Part shown: piece by piece, positions 9,776 through 21,026 of the stretch
Layout: each line of letters opens with the position of its first letter
Position numbering within the stretch: the first letter of the stretch is position 1
Assembly: GCA_002105175.1 (NCBI GenBank)
Contig: MCGE01000042.1
Coordinates: 124,001-188,000, forward strand
Origin: Absidia repens
Taxonomy: Eukaryota > Mucoromycota > Mucoromycetes > Mucorales > Cunninghamellaceae
Length of the DNA: 64,000 nt
Direction: 5' to 3'
The notes under the pieces: model-generated
The model's database searches: none
What the model saw: the letters and a program-made list of their open reading frames with translations, nothing else
What the model was told of the DNA's origin: nothing
Program-made: the position numbers and the translations under genes

Positions 9776-12320
9776 ATGTCTTCATCACCTGAAATATTTA
9801 TGTAAGTTGATCATCATACTGGCAGCTAGTTCAACACTACCCATTCTCCTTTGACATAAACATATTGTTTGACTAACCTCCGTTTCGTTTTATACTTTCT
9901 GTATATCTGCATAGTCATAAGCTCACTCCTCGGGATCGTGAAGCTCCCAAGAACAAAGCGCTGAATAGGTACAGCTCCACTGTAACACAATCGAATACTG
10001 CTGGTGGTGGTCAAGCCCAATGTAAGAGAACACCTAGTAGGATAGACATGCTTGAACTAATAGATTGATATGATATAGTGTACGCGACTGGCCTTAAAGA
10101 TGATGATTTTGCAAAGGCACAAGTTGGTGTTACCAGCTTGTAAGTATTTGATTAAGAAAATTATATACCAGGTGGCTCTACTTGACATTTTTATTTTTAT
10201 TTTTATGATATTAGCGGGTATGATGGAAATCCTTGTAATCTTCATATCAATGATTTCGCGCAAAAGGTCAAGGAAGGTGTGTGGAAAGCTGGTCTGGTCG
10301 GGTATCAATTCAATACTATTGGTGTTTCCGATGCTATTCCAATGGGAACTGCTGGTAAGGATAGACAGATAAGAGGCGTTTCCTTTTTTGTTTAATATCT
10401 TACATTTTTTGCTGCTGTTTATTATATGGATAGGTATGTCATTCTCTTTACCCAGTCGTGACATAATTGCTGATTCCATTGAAACTGTCATGTCTGCCTT
10501 CTGGTACGATGCTAACATCTCTATTCCTGGATGCGACAAAAATATGCCTGGTGTTATGATTGCCATAGCTCGTCTGAATCGTCCTTCATTGATCATTTAC
10601 GGTGGCACGATGAAAAAGGGTCATGGTACACTTGGTAGCTGCGCTGGTCGCGAAATTGATATTGGGAATGCCTTTGAATGCAACGGGGAATACTTTGCGG
10701 GAAAAATCACAAATGAAGAGCGACAGGATGTTATTCGAAATGCGTGCCCTGGTGCTGGTGCCTGTGGTGGGATGTTTACTGCAAACACAAGTATGTTTTA
10801 CAAAAAGAGTAATTGCTGTGTGAAAAATGAATCGATCTAATGACCACCTTGCGCTGTGTTTTATTTTAAAATTTTAGTGTCTAGTGCAATTGAAGCCATG
10901 GGACTGTCGCTACCTTACAGCTCCTGTACACCTGCAGAAGATCCTGACAAGATCAAGGAATGCCTTCGAGCTGGTGCTGCCATTCGGGTTTTGTTGGAAA
11001 AGGACATCAAACCACTTGATATTATGACCAAGGCGGCCTTCCAAAATGCGTTCAAGGTGGTGGTGGCTCTTGGTGGCTCAACTAATGCCGTTCTCCATTT
11101 ATTAGCGGTGGCTCATGCTGCTGATGTGGACTTCACTTTGGATGACATGCAAGAAATCTCTGAAACGACTCCCCTTTTGGCAAATATGCGTCCTAGTGGC
11201 CCCTATATCATGGAAGATCTCCATCGGGTGGGTGGTGTGCCTGCAGTGATGAAATACATGTTGGCCCAAGGAATGTTGGATGGTAGTTGTCTTACAGTGA
11301 CTGGGAAAACTTTGGCGGAAAATCTCGCTGAAGTCGATGGATTCACTGATGGTCAAGATGTGTTCCGAACCGTGGAAAACCCTGTCAAACCATCTGGCCA
11401 CTTGACTGTCTTGAAAGGCAACCTGGCTCCCGAGGTAAATGCTTTTTTTTTTTTTTTTTTTTTTTTGGTGAACATTGGGGAAGGAGATAATATTATGTGT
11501 AAAATGTGTATGAAACATCATATGACTAACGGTGATTTGTTTGAGTAGGGTGCTGTGGCCAAAATTACAGGGAAGGAAGGACTTGAATTCGTTGGTGAAG
11601 CTCGCGTGTTTGATAGTGAAGAAGACCTATTTTTGTCATTGGAAGAAAATAAGGTACCTAAAGGATCAGTCGTAATTATTCGATACCAAGGACCAAAAGG
11701 TAAAGATCAAGTGCTTTTTTTTTCTTTTTTTTTTTTTTTTTGCAATAATAGAAACTCACGTTTTTATTCTATTTTATTATAGGGGGTCCTGGTATGCCTG
11801 AAAGTAAGCATCATGACAATATTAAGCTTTTACGGTCAATATATCGTTACTAACCATTTGTATTAACTTTCATATTTTCTTCTTATTGCTAGTGTGTAAG
11901 TATATAGGCATCAAAAACTCAGATATACTAAAATTAGAAGATGAGCGGCGGAACTAACACTTTTTTTTCGGTGTGCTTGTAAATATAGTGAAACCAACAG
12001 CTGCTATCATTGGCGCCGGTTTAGGCAAAGACGTCGCCCTTCTTACTGACGGTCGATTTTCTGGTGCCTCCCATGGATTTATTATTGGTCACGTATGCCC
12101 CGAGGCCTATGTTGGTGGACCTATTGCGTTAGTGGAAGATGGTGATATTGTTAGTATCCATGCTGAAACAAAGGTGCTATCGGTGAATGTATCTGATGAA
12201 GAAATGGCTCGACGCAAATCATTATGGCAACCGAAATCTCCCAAGTATACCAAAGGTGTCCTCAGAAAATATATCAACAACGTTGGAAGTGCCAGCAAAG
12301 GTGCTATTACGGACTACTGA
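9776..12320 (+). CDS. ILV3: Dihydroxy-acid dehydratase
   Basis: Dehydrates dihydroxy-acids in valine, isoleucine and leucine synthesis; a Fe-S enzyme, mitochondrial in yeast. Ten exons: 9776-9801, 9915-10021, 10079-10139, 10215-10354, 10434-10790, 10878-11434, 11549-11699, 11783-11803, 11893-11895, 11989-12320, totalling 584 aa. Motifs: [10 protein letters not shown] near the start, PGCDKNMPG and [16 protein letters not shown] (cluster cysteines), [24 protein letters not shown] and [14 protein letters not shown]. Exon 9 is only TGT: it lies between a CTAG acceptor and a perfect GTAAGT donor and supplies the conserved Leu of PEMLKPT; skipping it also stays in frame. The 24 residues before LNRYSS do not look like a classical transit peptide, so the N-terminus (26-nt exon 1) is the least certain part. 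A TTTTAG repeat lies in the 3' region. Confidence 0.95.
11893..11895 (+). other. Candidate 3-nt micro-exon of ILV3
   Basis: TGT flanked by TTGCTAG on the left and GTAAGTATA on the right. Joined to GAA-A (11803) and TG-AAA (11989) it gives GAA ATG TTG AAA, encoding E-M-L-K. Without it the product is E-M-K, lacking a Leu that is conserved in this motif. Confidence 0.7.
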
Positions 12321-14864
12321 TTATTTTAGATTAGCGGGGGAATCTTTTTTATTTTTTATTCGACGGAGTATTTTATTGTTGTTTGGGCGATCCATCTTCT
12401 TTGCCTTTCTTCGTCTTCATTCTTCTTTTAGTTTTAGTTTTAGTTTTAGTTTTAGTTTTTTTCCTTGTATCGAATAAATTTTTTTAATGCAAATTATCGA
12501 ATGTTTGTCCTATATGTGGTGGTGGTTTTTTTTTATGTGTTACGGGAAGCAGTAAAAAAAGGGACCACTGGTATGGTGTACTTCATCCAGAAATGCCGTT
12601 ATTTTATTAATTCAGATTCTAAATATTATAGCTTCGTGATAAATAAAGATATCAATACAAAAACCTTCAATCATCATTTTTTGTATCATTAGTAATGTTT
12701 AATAAAATATAGACAGCTTTGATATCTCGCAATAAAAAAAAGTACAAGTATTCTAATCAGTCAACGTTTGAAAATCTTGTCTAGGAATCTTGAAATTGAA
12801 ATGGTCTTGAACGAGAAGTTTTTCCGAAAACGATGGAGCTCAATATAAACAGTGGTGAAGGAATATTGATACTGTTCTGTACAGCCCCTATAAAAATATC
12901 TGGATGCTGTTGATTTACTTATATTACAATTAATTGTTGGAAGTACGTTGAAGCATGCTCGCAAGAAACGGCAACTGATGAAGTGATGATGGTTGATCAC
13001 AAACCCCTCCTTCAAGCATCAGCGGAATCATCGCAGTCCTGTATATAGCCTAATATTTAATGCAAATAGTTATCATACACACGCACACAAAAAAAAAAAC
13101 AACAACGTCTGATAGTAGATGTTGATGATTAAAAAAAAAATACGTTTTATTGAAGCATAACTATAAACTGTGGAGGGCAACATCTATCAAGAGACTAAAT
13201 GGAACTAGCAAGAGAGATACTAAAGTGAGATATTGACAATAGTCAGCACTAATCTAATGGGGCAATTGAAAAATGAGAGCTACTATAATATACAATACAG
13301 TACAAGTCACGACAAATACTAAAGGGAACATCTGTGATTGAAGTACAGCAGTCAACGCTAATTAAAAGGAGTGATGGTAGGTAAAAGAAAGAGATTCAAT
13401 GTACAAGAAATGAGTGAGACAAACGGACATTTTTCATTGAAACAAGCAAAAAGATATATGTTTTATTCAATATAGATTCAGACTATGGGCAATCTAGCAC
13501 TAAACTAAGCTAATGAAGACTCCAAAAAGCCAACAAGTATGGTTCTAAATCCTGAATCCAAAATGAAAGGGCTTCCCCATGCATCTTGTAATCCCTGAGA
13601 TGAACACCCTTCTAAACTAATGCTAACGCTAATCTAGGTCCAATACAACCCCAAAGAAGTCCGGATGGCGAAGAAAAAAAAAGGAAAGAAAAAAAAAAAA
13701 AAGGAAAAGAAAGAGCGCCATAAAATAAAATGGGAGTAAATAAGTCTTCACGTGGGCGGAATGTAAATTATTTTTAATCACTTGTGAGGATTTTGGTTTG
13801 CGATTTTTTTTCTTAATAAACACAAAGAAGGGACCCCCTTTTTTATTCATTGTCTTCATTTTTATAACACTTAACACCATGCAACAGGATAAACATGATA
13901 GTCATCTTCTCACAATGGAAAGAGACCTTTCTGTCGTTTTTGTTACAACAGCCAGCGCCACTCAACAGCGGTGGCATCGCGGTTAGCTCTTTTCTTTTAG
14001 CATGCAACACCACTGAACTTCGACTCTCTATTCTTATACGCAACTTCCACCATCGAGTATCGGCAGTATGGTAGTTCTCCTCTCGTCACACAACTGTCTC
14101 GATATCTTTGCTCTCCCCGGCTTCTTTAGAATAGTAGTTTTTCACATATTGCAGATCAGTCTACGCCTCCACCGTACTGTACTGTATAATAGCTTGTCAC
14201 TCATCGTAGAGTAGTTTGCCGTCTTAGTTTACCTTACATTATGCGACAAAAAATATTTCTTGAACATGTCTTCAAAGTCTTCAATAGATTTTAGCAAATT
14301 ATACAATGTTGTTACGATGTATTGTTTGTTTCTCAAATTGAAAATAATTATGGTTTATAACCGTTCTAGGTGAAATGCGTATTAGTAGATACCTGGCAAA
14401 ATTTGGAGAGGAACACAGAATATTTTTTTTGAAAGGAGGGTGGGGCGTTTGATAAACTATATTTTTTATGGAGCATAGGCATTCGATAGAAAGACCACCA
14501 TTATGAAATAGCTCGTTCCTATCGTAGTAACTAACGAGTGGATGGGAAAGCATATTAAGAAATAATTACATTATTTATTACCAAATGGTAGACAACTGGT
14601 GGTTGATGGTATTCTTAGGAGTTCCCACGGGTATTGTTTTATTTTTACTTTCAATGGGGACACAGTGGAATTTCTTGATGGACGGTGGTTGATATGTTAT
14701 TCTTTTTATCATACATTATTATAGGTTTTTTGTATATTTGTATCGACCTGGGTTCCTGCATATTTTTTGAACCGGGTATTTAAACACCCGACCAGGGTTG
14801 GAATTTTTTTTTCTCATTGGCTTTTTGCTTTTCTCATTCTTTTTCTCACTATTACACTATCATT
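12321..14864. other. Gene-poor spacer with (TTTTAG)n and R1 copy B
   Basis: Starts with the ILV3 3' region, including about five TTTTAG units (12426-12460) and AATAAA near 12474. AT-rich sequence without recognisable genes continues to about 13130. R1 copy B occupies about 13130-14240. The DJ-1 promoter follows, with TATTTAA near 14777 inside a short inverted sequence (GGGTATTTAAACACCC). Confidence 0.6.
13130..14240 (-). repeat. R1 dispersed repeat, copy B
   Basis: Reverse-orientation copy. TTTTATTGAAGC-type start near 13144, a second TTTTATTCAA near 13461, core CCCCATGCATCTTGTAA near 13575, CACGTGGGCGG near 13750. Weaker similarity to copy I continues (ACACCATGCAAC, GTAGAGTAGTTTG). Boundaries are approximate. 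Confidence 0.7.
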
Positions 14865-15736
14865 ATGGTCTCCGCTGTTGTTTTTCTTGCCGATGGCAGT
14901 GAAGAAATGGAATTAACTATTATTGGTAACGAAAAAACTTTCACTTATGATATGCCATTCGCGCCTTTCCCCTCTCGAACCGATAAACGAACTTCTTTAC
15001 TGACCTTTTTTTGTTTGTTTAGTGGATGTCCTTCGACGTGCTGGTATCCAAGTGGATGTGATGGGTGTGCAATTGGACAAAGATTATGCTGAATGTAGCC
15101 GAGGTGTCAAACTTATGCCTGACGTTTTACTGGAAAAACAACAAGGAAATTGGGTAACAACAAACAACAAACAACAAACAAACGTAGTAACAACACAAAC
15201 TTGCTAACACATAACGTCCTCTTCTTCATATCAGTCGGCGGCCTATGATGCGGCGATAATTCCGGGTGGGTTGAAAGGTTCACGTACACTAGGTGCGAAC
15301 TCCAAAGTGCAGCAGGTCCTGTCGTCGTTCTATTCTCAAAACAAATTGGTCGGTTTTATTTGCGCGGGTAAAGTGATAACAACAGCAGGGTGCTGGGGAG
15401 TTATGGCGTATTGAAATGCTTTTTTTATTTTTTATTTTTAATGGTATATTTTAGGTACAGTTGTTGCCAAGGCAGCTGCCATTGGACAAGGGCGTCGTGC
15501 CACTTCCTATCCCGCTTTCAAAGATGAACTCTCAACCTGTAAACAGAAAGCAAGACTCACACATGTAAATAGATGCACATCAACTAAATATTATTATTAT
15601 TACTATTGTTAGACTATGATTATTCGGATGATCGCGTGGTTGTCGATGGAAACTTTGTGACAAGCCGAAGTCCGGGTACGACATTTTTATTTGCATTGAC
15701 CCTGGTATCAAAGCTGGTTGGTCAAGAGGTAAGTCT

Positions 15737-15775
<39 letters not shown>

Positions 15776-15869
15776 CAGGACAGGAGAAAAGTTTACCTAA
15801 ACTCGAAATTCTCTTCTATAGATTTCTTCTAGACTTCAAAAGGAAATGCTGACTACGGCCAAACTGTGA
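14865..15869 (+). CDS. DJ-1/PARK7 family protein
   Basis: Member of the DJ-1/PfpI superfamily, small cytosolic proteins with roles in oxidative-stress defence and glyoxal/glycation handling. Six exons (14865-14925, 15023-15153, 15235-15367, 15455-15538, 15613-15728, 15822-15869) give 190 aa, matching human DJ-1 in length. Visible: N-terminal strand VVFLADGSEEME with the conserved Glu, VDVLRRAGIQVDV, IIPGGLKGSRTL, the nucleophile elbow GFICAGTVVAKA with the reactive Cys, and VTSRSPGTTFLFALTLVSKL near the C-terminus. Intron 5 carries a run of about 31 A. The splice sites all preserve the family fold. Whether it acts as deglycase, chaperone or redox sensor cannot be read from sequence. Confidence 0.94.
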
Positions 15870-16925
15870 TGGATATATCCTTTGACTAGCTAGTATTTCA
15901 TGTATATTTAGATTATTTGTAGTTTAATATATTGTTTACCATGTCTTTGAAATAATATAAAAAGTGATAGTAATTATTTGACTTGATTTTCACTTCCGTG
16001 TTGGAACGATGGTGGTATGGATGATGTCCCTTTTTGTTGACTTTTTGACTTTTTTGAAGGGGTGAACTCACGTGAATATTATTTCGAGGAACAATTGTAA
16101 TTATGCGTTACTTTTATCCAAAAACGGTGGTGGGTAACAGATGACGGAGTTTTTCTCGGCATTCATTGGGTTTTAAGAGCCAATTTCAAATGGAGTTTCA
16201 TGTTTTATTGACTTCACTTTTTTTGATCACGGATCAACTATTACCAAGTATTTGTTTTACTGACGGGGGGGGGAGGTTTTTTTTTGGTATCATTCTCAAG
16301 TAGTGTAACGGTGTAGTTTAAAGAAATGTATTTTGGTTAATTATCTTTATCGATTTGGATCATGTTGGGCTGTGATCTGGTGGGTTTTACTTTTTTTGTT
16401 TTTGTTGTGCTTGTATGTTTTATCTCGGGGTCTAACTTTAAGGGAGAAGTTTTTCCCCTGGAAAAACTCAACTCCATTGGATCAAGGTTTAGAGTGAAGG
16501 CGTGGTTCTCATGTCACTGGTATCATTTTATAATGATAACAGTGAAAAAAAACCCCAACCTTTTGTAGCTTATGGCAATAGTTTTTTTTTTTTATAGGTG
16601 GATATAGTCGAGGATGGGTGAATGATGATCAACTATATTCAAATCGTTGCTCAAAGATCAGAGAATCCGTTTGACAAATTGTATACCGAGTCGCTTTTAA
16701 ATGGCCGCCAAGAAGACCATTTCATTGTGATTTACACCTAAAAGTATAAAAAGGGGACCATTTGACTAATCTCCGCTGGTGGCTAAAAAAAAAAAAAGAT
16801 TGCTCAACGTTATACAATTCATTCCTTCTTTCTCTTTTTATTTTTTATTTTTTATTACTAACTAATTCTTGTCGATATTCACTTACAAACCATCATTGAT
16901 CGTTTTATATACCATCACTTCGACA
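15870..16925. promoter_or_regulatory. Spacer and promoter of the DHA1 transporter
   Basis: AT-rich sequence without a convincing gene; the 68-codon frame at 16362-16568 has no recognisable features. A TATAAAAAG box lies at 16745-16753 and a T-rich leader precedes the ATG at 16926. Confidence 0.5.
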
Positions 16926-19339
16926 ATGGAACCGATCACTCGACAATTGACCAGTCAGAGTAATAAAAGTATATTTGTGGTTGCTTTGGATCAAGATGGT
17001 CCTATGGTGTCTCACACAATGGAAACTATCAACCACCATGATACAAGCGACGATGAAAACGATTATTACCACAGTCATAGTAATGACCATCATTCAACCA
17101 GTCATCAGCAGTATGGTATGAAGGCAAATGAACAACCGTCATTGGCGTCAGATGTCACCGTTCATCATCAAGATGATAATAACAAGAGTTTACAGTCACC
17201 AACCAACGATATGGATCAATCGCCAACGTCTTCCTCGACATCGCCGCCATTACCTCCACCACATGTAGCATGGTGGAAAAAGCCATTTAATCGCCGCCAC
17301 ACTAAAAAGAACAGTAGAAATCTACCTGATCCTCGTACTTTTTCAACCACCAAAAAAACCATGATCTTGATGATAGTTGCTGGTGCTGGTGCATCGTAAG
17401 CTCAATACTGTACATCGGTAGAATAAAATCTGACACTTTTTTTTTCCCATGCATATGCAGATCTCCTCTGGCTTCAACTATTTATGTAGGCACTACAATT
17501 CTGCGACGAATTTTATCTTCTTTATTGATAACAACCCTTTTGTTTTTATTAGTACCCTGCATTAATTGATATGCAAAAAGCTTTTCAAACATCTGACACT
17601 GCAATGAATGCCTCCAGTAAGCTTTGGAAAAAACCCTAAATCATTCTCCGATACTCATCCACTTCTTTTTTTTTCTTTCTGTAGTTTCCATTTTCACCTT
17701 TTTCACTGCGTTCTTTGTAAGTAGCGTTTAAATGACTTGATTAAATTATACTGATTCCCCACCCTCTTTTATTATTTATTATATAGCCACTCCTTTGGGC
17801 TACAGCCGGTGATCGGATAGGCAGGCGGAAAATCTACTTGGCGTCGTTTTTGATCTCGGTCATTGGCAGTCTATGTTGCGGTTTTTCGGTGAATATCACC
17901 ATGTTTATTGTCTTTCGTGCTTTTAGTGCCATTGGATCGTCCTCAGTCATGTCCATGGGTGCTGGGACTTTGGCCGATATTTTTTCTGCCCATGAAAGAG
18001 GTAAGGTACAGACCGATTCTGCGTTTGAAAAAATGGCTCACCTTTTGTTACTTTCATGTAGGCCGTGCCTTTGCTTGGTTAGTTTCAACATATAATAGTA
18101 TCGTGACTTGGATTTTAACTATTGTGTATAAATTTTTCCTTTTTATTAGGTATACTTGTGGACCTTTACTGGGACCTGCTTTAGGGTAGGTGATTTTTTT
18201 TTTTTTAGAAAATAGTGACCTGCATATGCTCATTCAATTTTTTTTTTTTTTTTTTTTTTTTTTGCTCTAGGCCAATCATTGGTGGTTATTTAAGTGCTGG
18301 ACTTGGTTGGCGATCAACATTTTATTTTTTGGCTATTTTCAATTTTTGTATTTTTCTTTCTATCTTTTTCTTTTTACCGGAAACATGGCGACCTACTGCA
18401 CCTCCACCAATTATCGGCCTCGATGAAAAAAAGACACAGCAGCAACAGCAGCAAAAAAAGAAGAAACGACCTATTAATCCTTTGGAAGCGTTGGACTTGC
18501 TATTAAATCGTAACATCGCCCTTGCCGTTACATTTGTTGGTGTTTTGTAAGTTACATGATCCAATCATAAGAATTTACGTTTATTCATTATTTTGTATTC
18601 TAGATTCTTCGCCCTTTATATTGTCAACACCACATTTTCACGAACCTATGCTTCTCAGTATGGAATGGATTCTGGTACGGTTGGACTTTGTTATCTCCCT
18701 AATGCTATTGGATGTATGGTTGGCGGTATCGCAGGTGGAAGAATGTCTGATGCTCGATACAATCGCTCCGTCGCGAAACTCAACAACGACGAAGTCATCA
18801 CTACTGCTCCAAATGAAACGTCATCCTCCCCATCCAAGGAATCCATTACCAACAACAACGGCAATGAACAAGCCAGACAACAGCAACAGCCATATCCGGA
18901 AATGCGACTCGGAGGAACATTATTCTACGGTGCAATTGTGCTCAGCTTGTTTGCATTGACGGCGTATGGATGGTGTGTGCAAGAAAATGTACATTGGGCA
19001 TACGGGGTGGTGTGTCAATTTTTCGTGGGTCTGGCGTTAATGGTGCCAAATGTGACATTGTCAGCTTACATGGTGGATTGCTTCCGAAAACGTGGGGCGT
19101 CGGTTACTGCATGCAACAACTTTGCTCGGTACATCATGGCGGGTATCGGCTCACTGGTGTCGTCGGATTTGGAACGTGCCATGGGCTCAGGGCCACTCTT
19201 CACCATGTTAGGCGGTGCACTGTTAGTTTTTTCCATCAATTTGATCATCATACAGTGGAAATCTAATGAGTGGCGATTGGCGAAACAAGCAAAGGAACTG
19301 GAAAAAGAGTTGCAAGTGTCGTCTTCCACAGAGATTTAG
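16926..19339 (+). CDS. MFS drug:H+ antiporter, DHA1 family (QDR-like)
   Basis: Polytopic plasma- or vacuolar-membrane exporter of the major facilitator superfamily. Nine exons. The cytosolic N-terminus of about 155 residues is Ser/His/Asp-rich and variable. The membrane part begins at TTKKTMILMIVAGAGAS. Signature motifs: WATAGDRIGRRKIY (motif A loop), ERGRAFAWYTCGPLLGPALG then PIIGGYLSAGLGWRSTFYFL (motif C, antiporter type), LPETWRPT, and in the second half GGIAGGRMSDARYNRS and AYMVDCFRKRGASVTACNNF. One exon is only 16 nt (18062-18077) and is needed to complete RGRAFAWYTC. Best match by memory is the fungal QDR/AQR branch, which moves drugs, organic acids or amino acids; the substrate is unknown. 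ATG 16926 was chosen because no ATG lies upstream in frame. Confidence 0.9.
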
Positions 19340-19795
19340 CTAGCATTGTTAGTTTTGTTTAGTATAGTTCATTATCATCATCGCTTTCATCATATTATTC
19401 CCCCCCCCTTCCCCTCCCTATTCTCCACTCACTTTTTTTATACATATCATATCAATCATATCATTTTACATTTTATCATTATCATTATTATTATTATTTT
19501 GAACTTCTAATAAATAAACACATGTACATTTGTTTAGAATCAAAGTTGTCAATATCTTTTACTATGTGTATGTGTTCGATATTGGCATCATCGGCATTTT
19601 ACTTTTGACAAAATTAGCATTCTTTATCTTGGTGTTATTCCAATAATTACCAGTAACTTGAAATATGCACATAGGATGGTCGATCAATTCTTTTGACAGG
19701 CGACGCGCTGTTTAAATTTGCTACAATGCCTATTTTTTTTTTTTTTTCGTTTTCGATATCCCTTTTCCTTTACTTGAAAAAATTTCCACTTCTTC
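19340..19795. other. Short spacer between transporter and membrane-protein gene
   Basis: Transporter 3' region with TTAT-rich sequence and AATAAATAAA near 19511, then the T-rich leader of the next gene. No gene is seen. Confidence 0.55.
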
Positions 19796-21026
19796 ATGAA
19801 CTCAGATGGCTCTGGAACAGTTTTGGGTTTATCAGATCCACCTCATGTAGCAGAAACAGCCTTATTCTCCTTCAATCCATTGGTGTATCTTTACTTCCTG
19901 CTGGCTTTCTTCATTGTACCGTATCCTTTATATCGTTTTATTGCATCACAGCTTCAATGGGAACTTAACACAAAGACTGTAGCAAGGCATTGGAACGATT
20001 GCATGCTTGGATGTTGTTGCTATGGACTTAATCTTTTCGTGTTTGGGAATTACTCTCATGGGTTTAGTTGGATCACGGTGCTGGCGTTTTATCCCTCATT
20101 GTTTGCGTATGGTTGGATCGCTGAACGGCCGTTTACAAAAACGTCTTTACCTAATATCCGGCATTGGTCTGTAGGGATGTGGTTAGTCTTTTTGACTGCA
20201 TTGATGTAAGTCAATATTGTACTCTACTATATTGTATGTATTACAACAGTGGGGGACTGATTTTATTGATTTCACTCTATCGCGTAGCATCATCCTGGCA
20301 TTCGCAGCATTCCATATATACGTCGCTTTCACATTGACGTTTCCTTTTGTGGTATTTTATGTATGTGGTCTTTTGATTCCTATTACTATCATGGTTGCTG
20401 CAAAGCTTTTGATCAAGGAAGTAAACACAAATTGGATACGTACAACATATCATCACTGGACAGACACTGTACCTCCACGTCAACTCCCTCTCTCATCATC
20501 TGCATCATCAACCTCTCGCTCTTCATCAATATCAACAGATCAACTGTCACATAACCAACCGAACAAGATCACAATAGAAGTGGATCCAGACGAAGATATC
20601 AACGGGATGGATTACTCACTTCCGTTGTCTCCTCCCCGTTCTGCTTTAGATATACCTTTGACACTTGAACTGGAAGAAAGTCAATTTGAGCAAACCCCTT
20701 ACACCACACACTTGACCCTTCACTTACATCATTGGCAAATATTTTATGTGCTAGCCTATTTTACAAGGTAAGCACATTCCGTACTAAAATTTGTTAGAAA
20801 TAGCTAAATCAACTGACTTTTCTCTTATGGGGGCCGGGTTGTTATATGATAGATTTACTCATCCATTATCGCAAGTGGCTGCTGGCATTGTATTGGCATG
20901 CTATATGGAAGGCGTCTCTGCATGTAAGTCAAAATCATAAACTTGGAAGGAAAGTCTCTATGCAATTGGCATTAATCTTCCTTTGATGCTGTAGATGGAT
21001 ATGATCACCTTGTAAACGATGACTAA
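19796..21026 (+). CDS. Unrecognised multi-pass membrane protein with HLHHWQ...FTRF...AYGYD signature
   Basis: Four exons (19796-20205, 20288-20767, 20853-20923, 20995-21026) give 330 aa in one frame. Roughly six or seven hydrophobic segments: NPLVYLYFLLAFFIVPYPLY, an aromatic stretch around WITVLAFYPSLFAYGW, VGMWLVFLTALM, a long hydrophobic pair at IILAFAAFHIYVAF and VVFYVCGLLIPITIMVAAKL, then a Ser-rich acidic loop, and a terminal block LHLHHWQIFYVLAYFTRF plus a helix ending SAYGYD. The histidine cluster next to a helix start and the closing AYGYD resemble a conserved C-terminal pattern in uncharacterised fungal membrane proteins, but I cannot name the family. No signal peptide is obvious. 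It may be an enzyme of lipid metabolism; that is only a guess from the histidines in the membrane. Confidence 0.75.
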
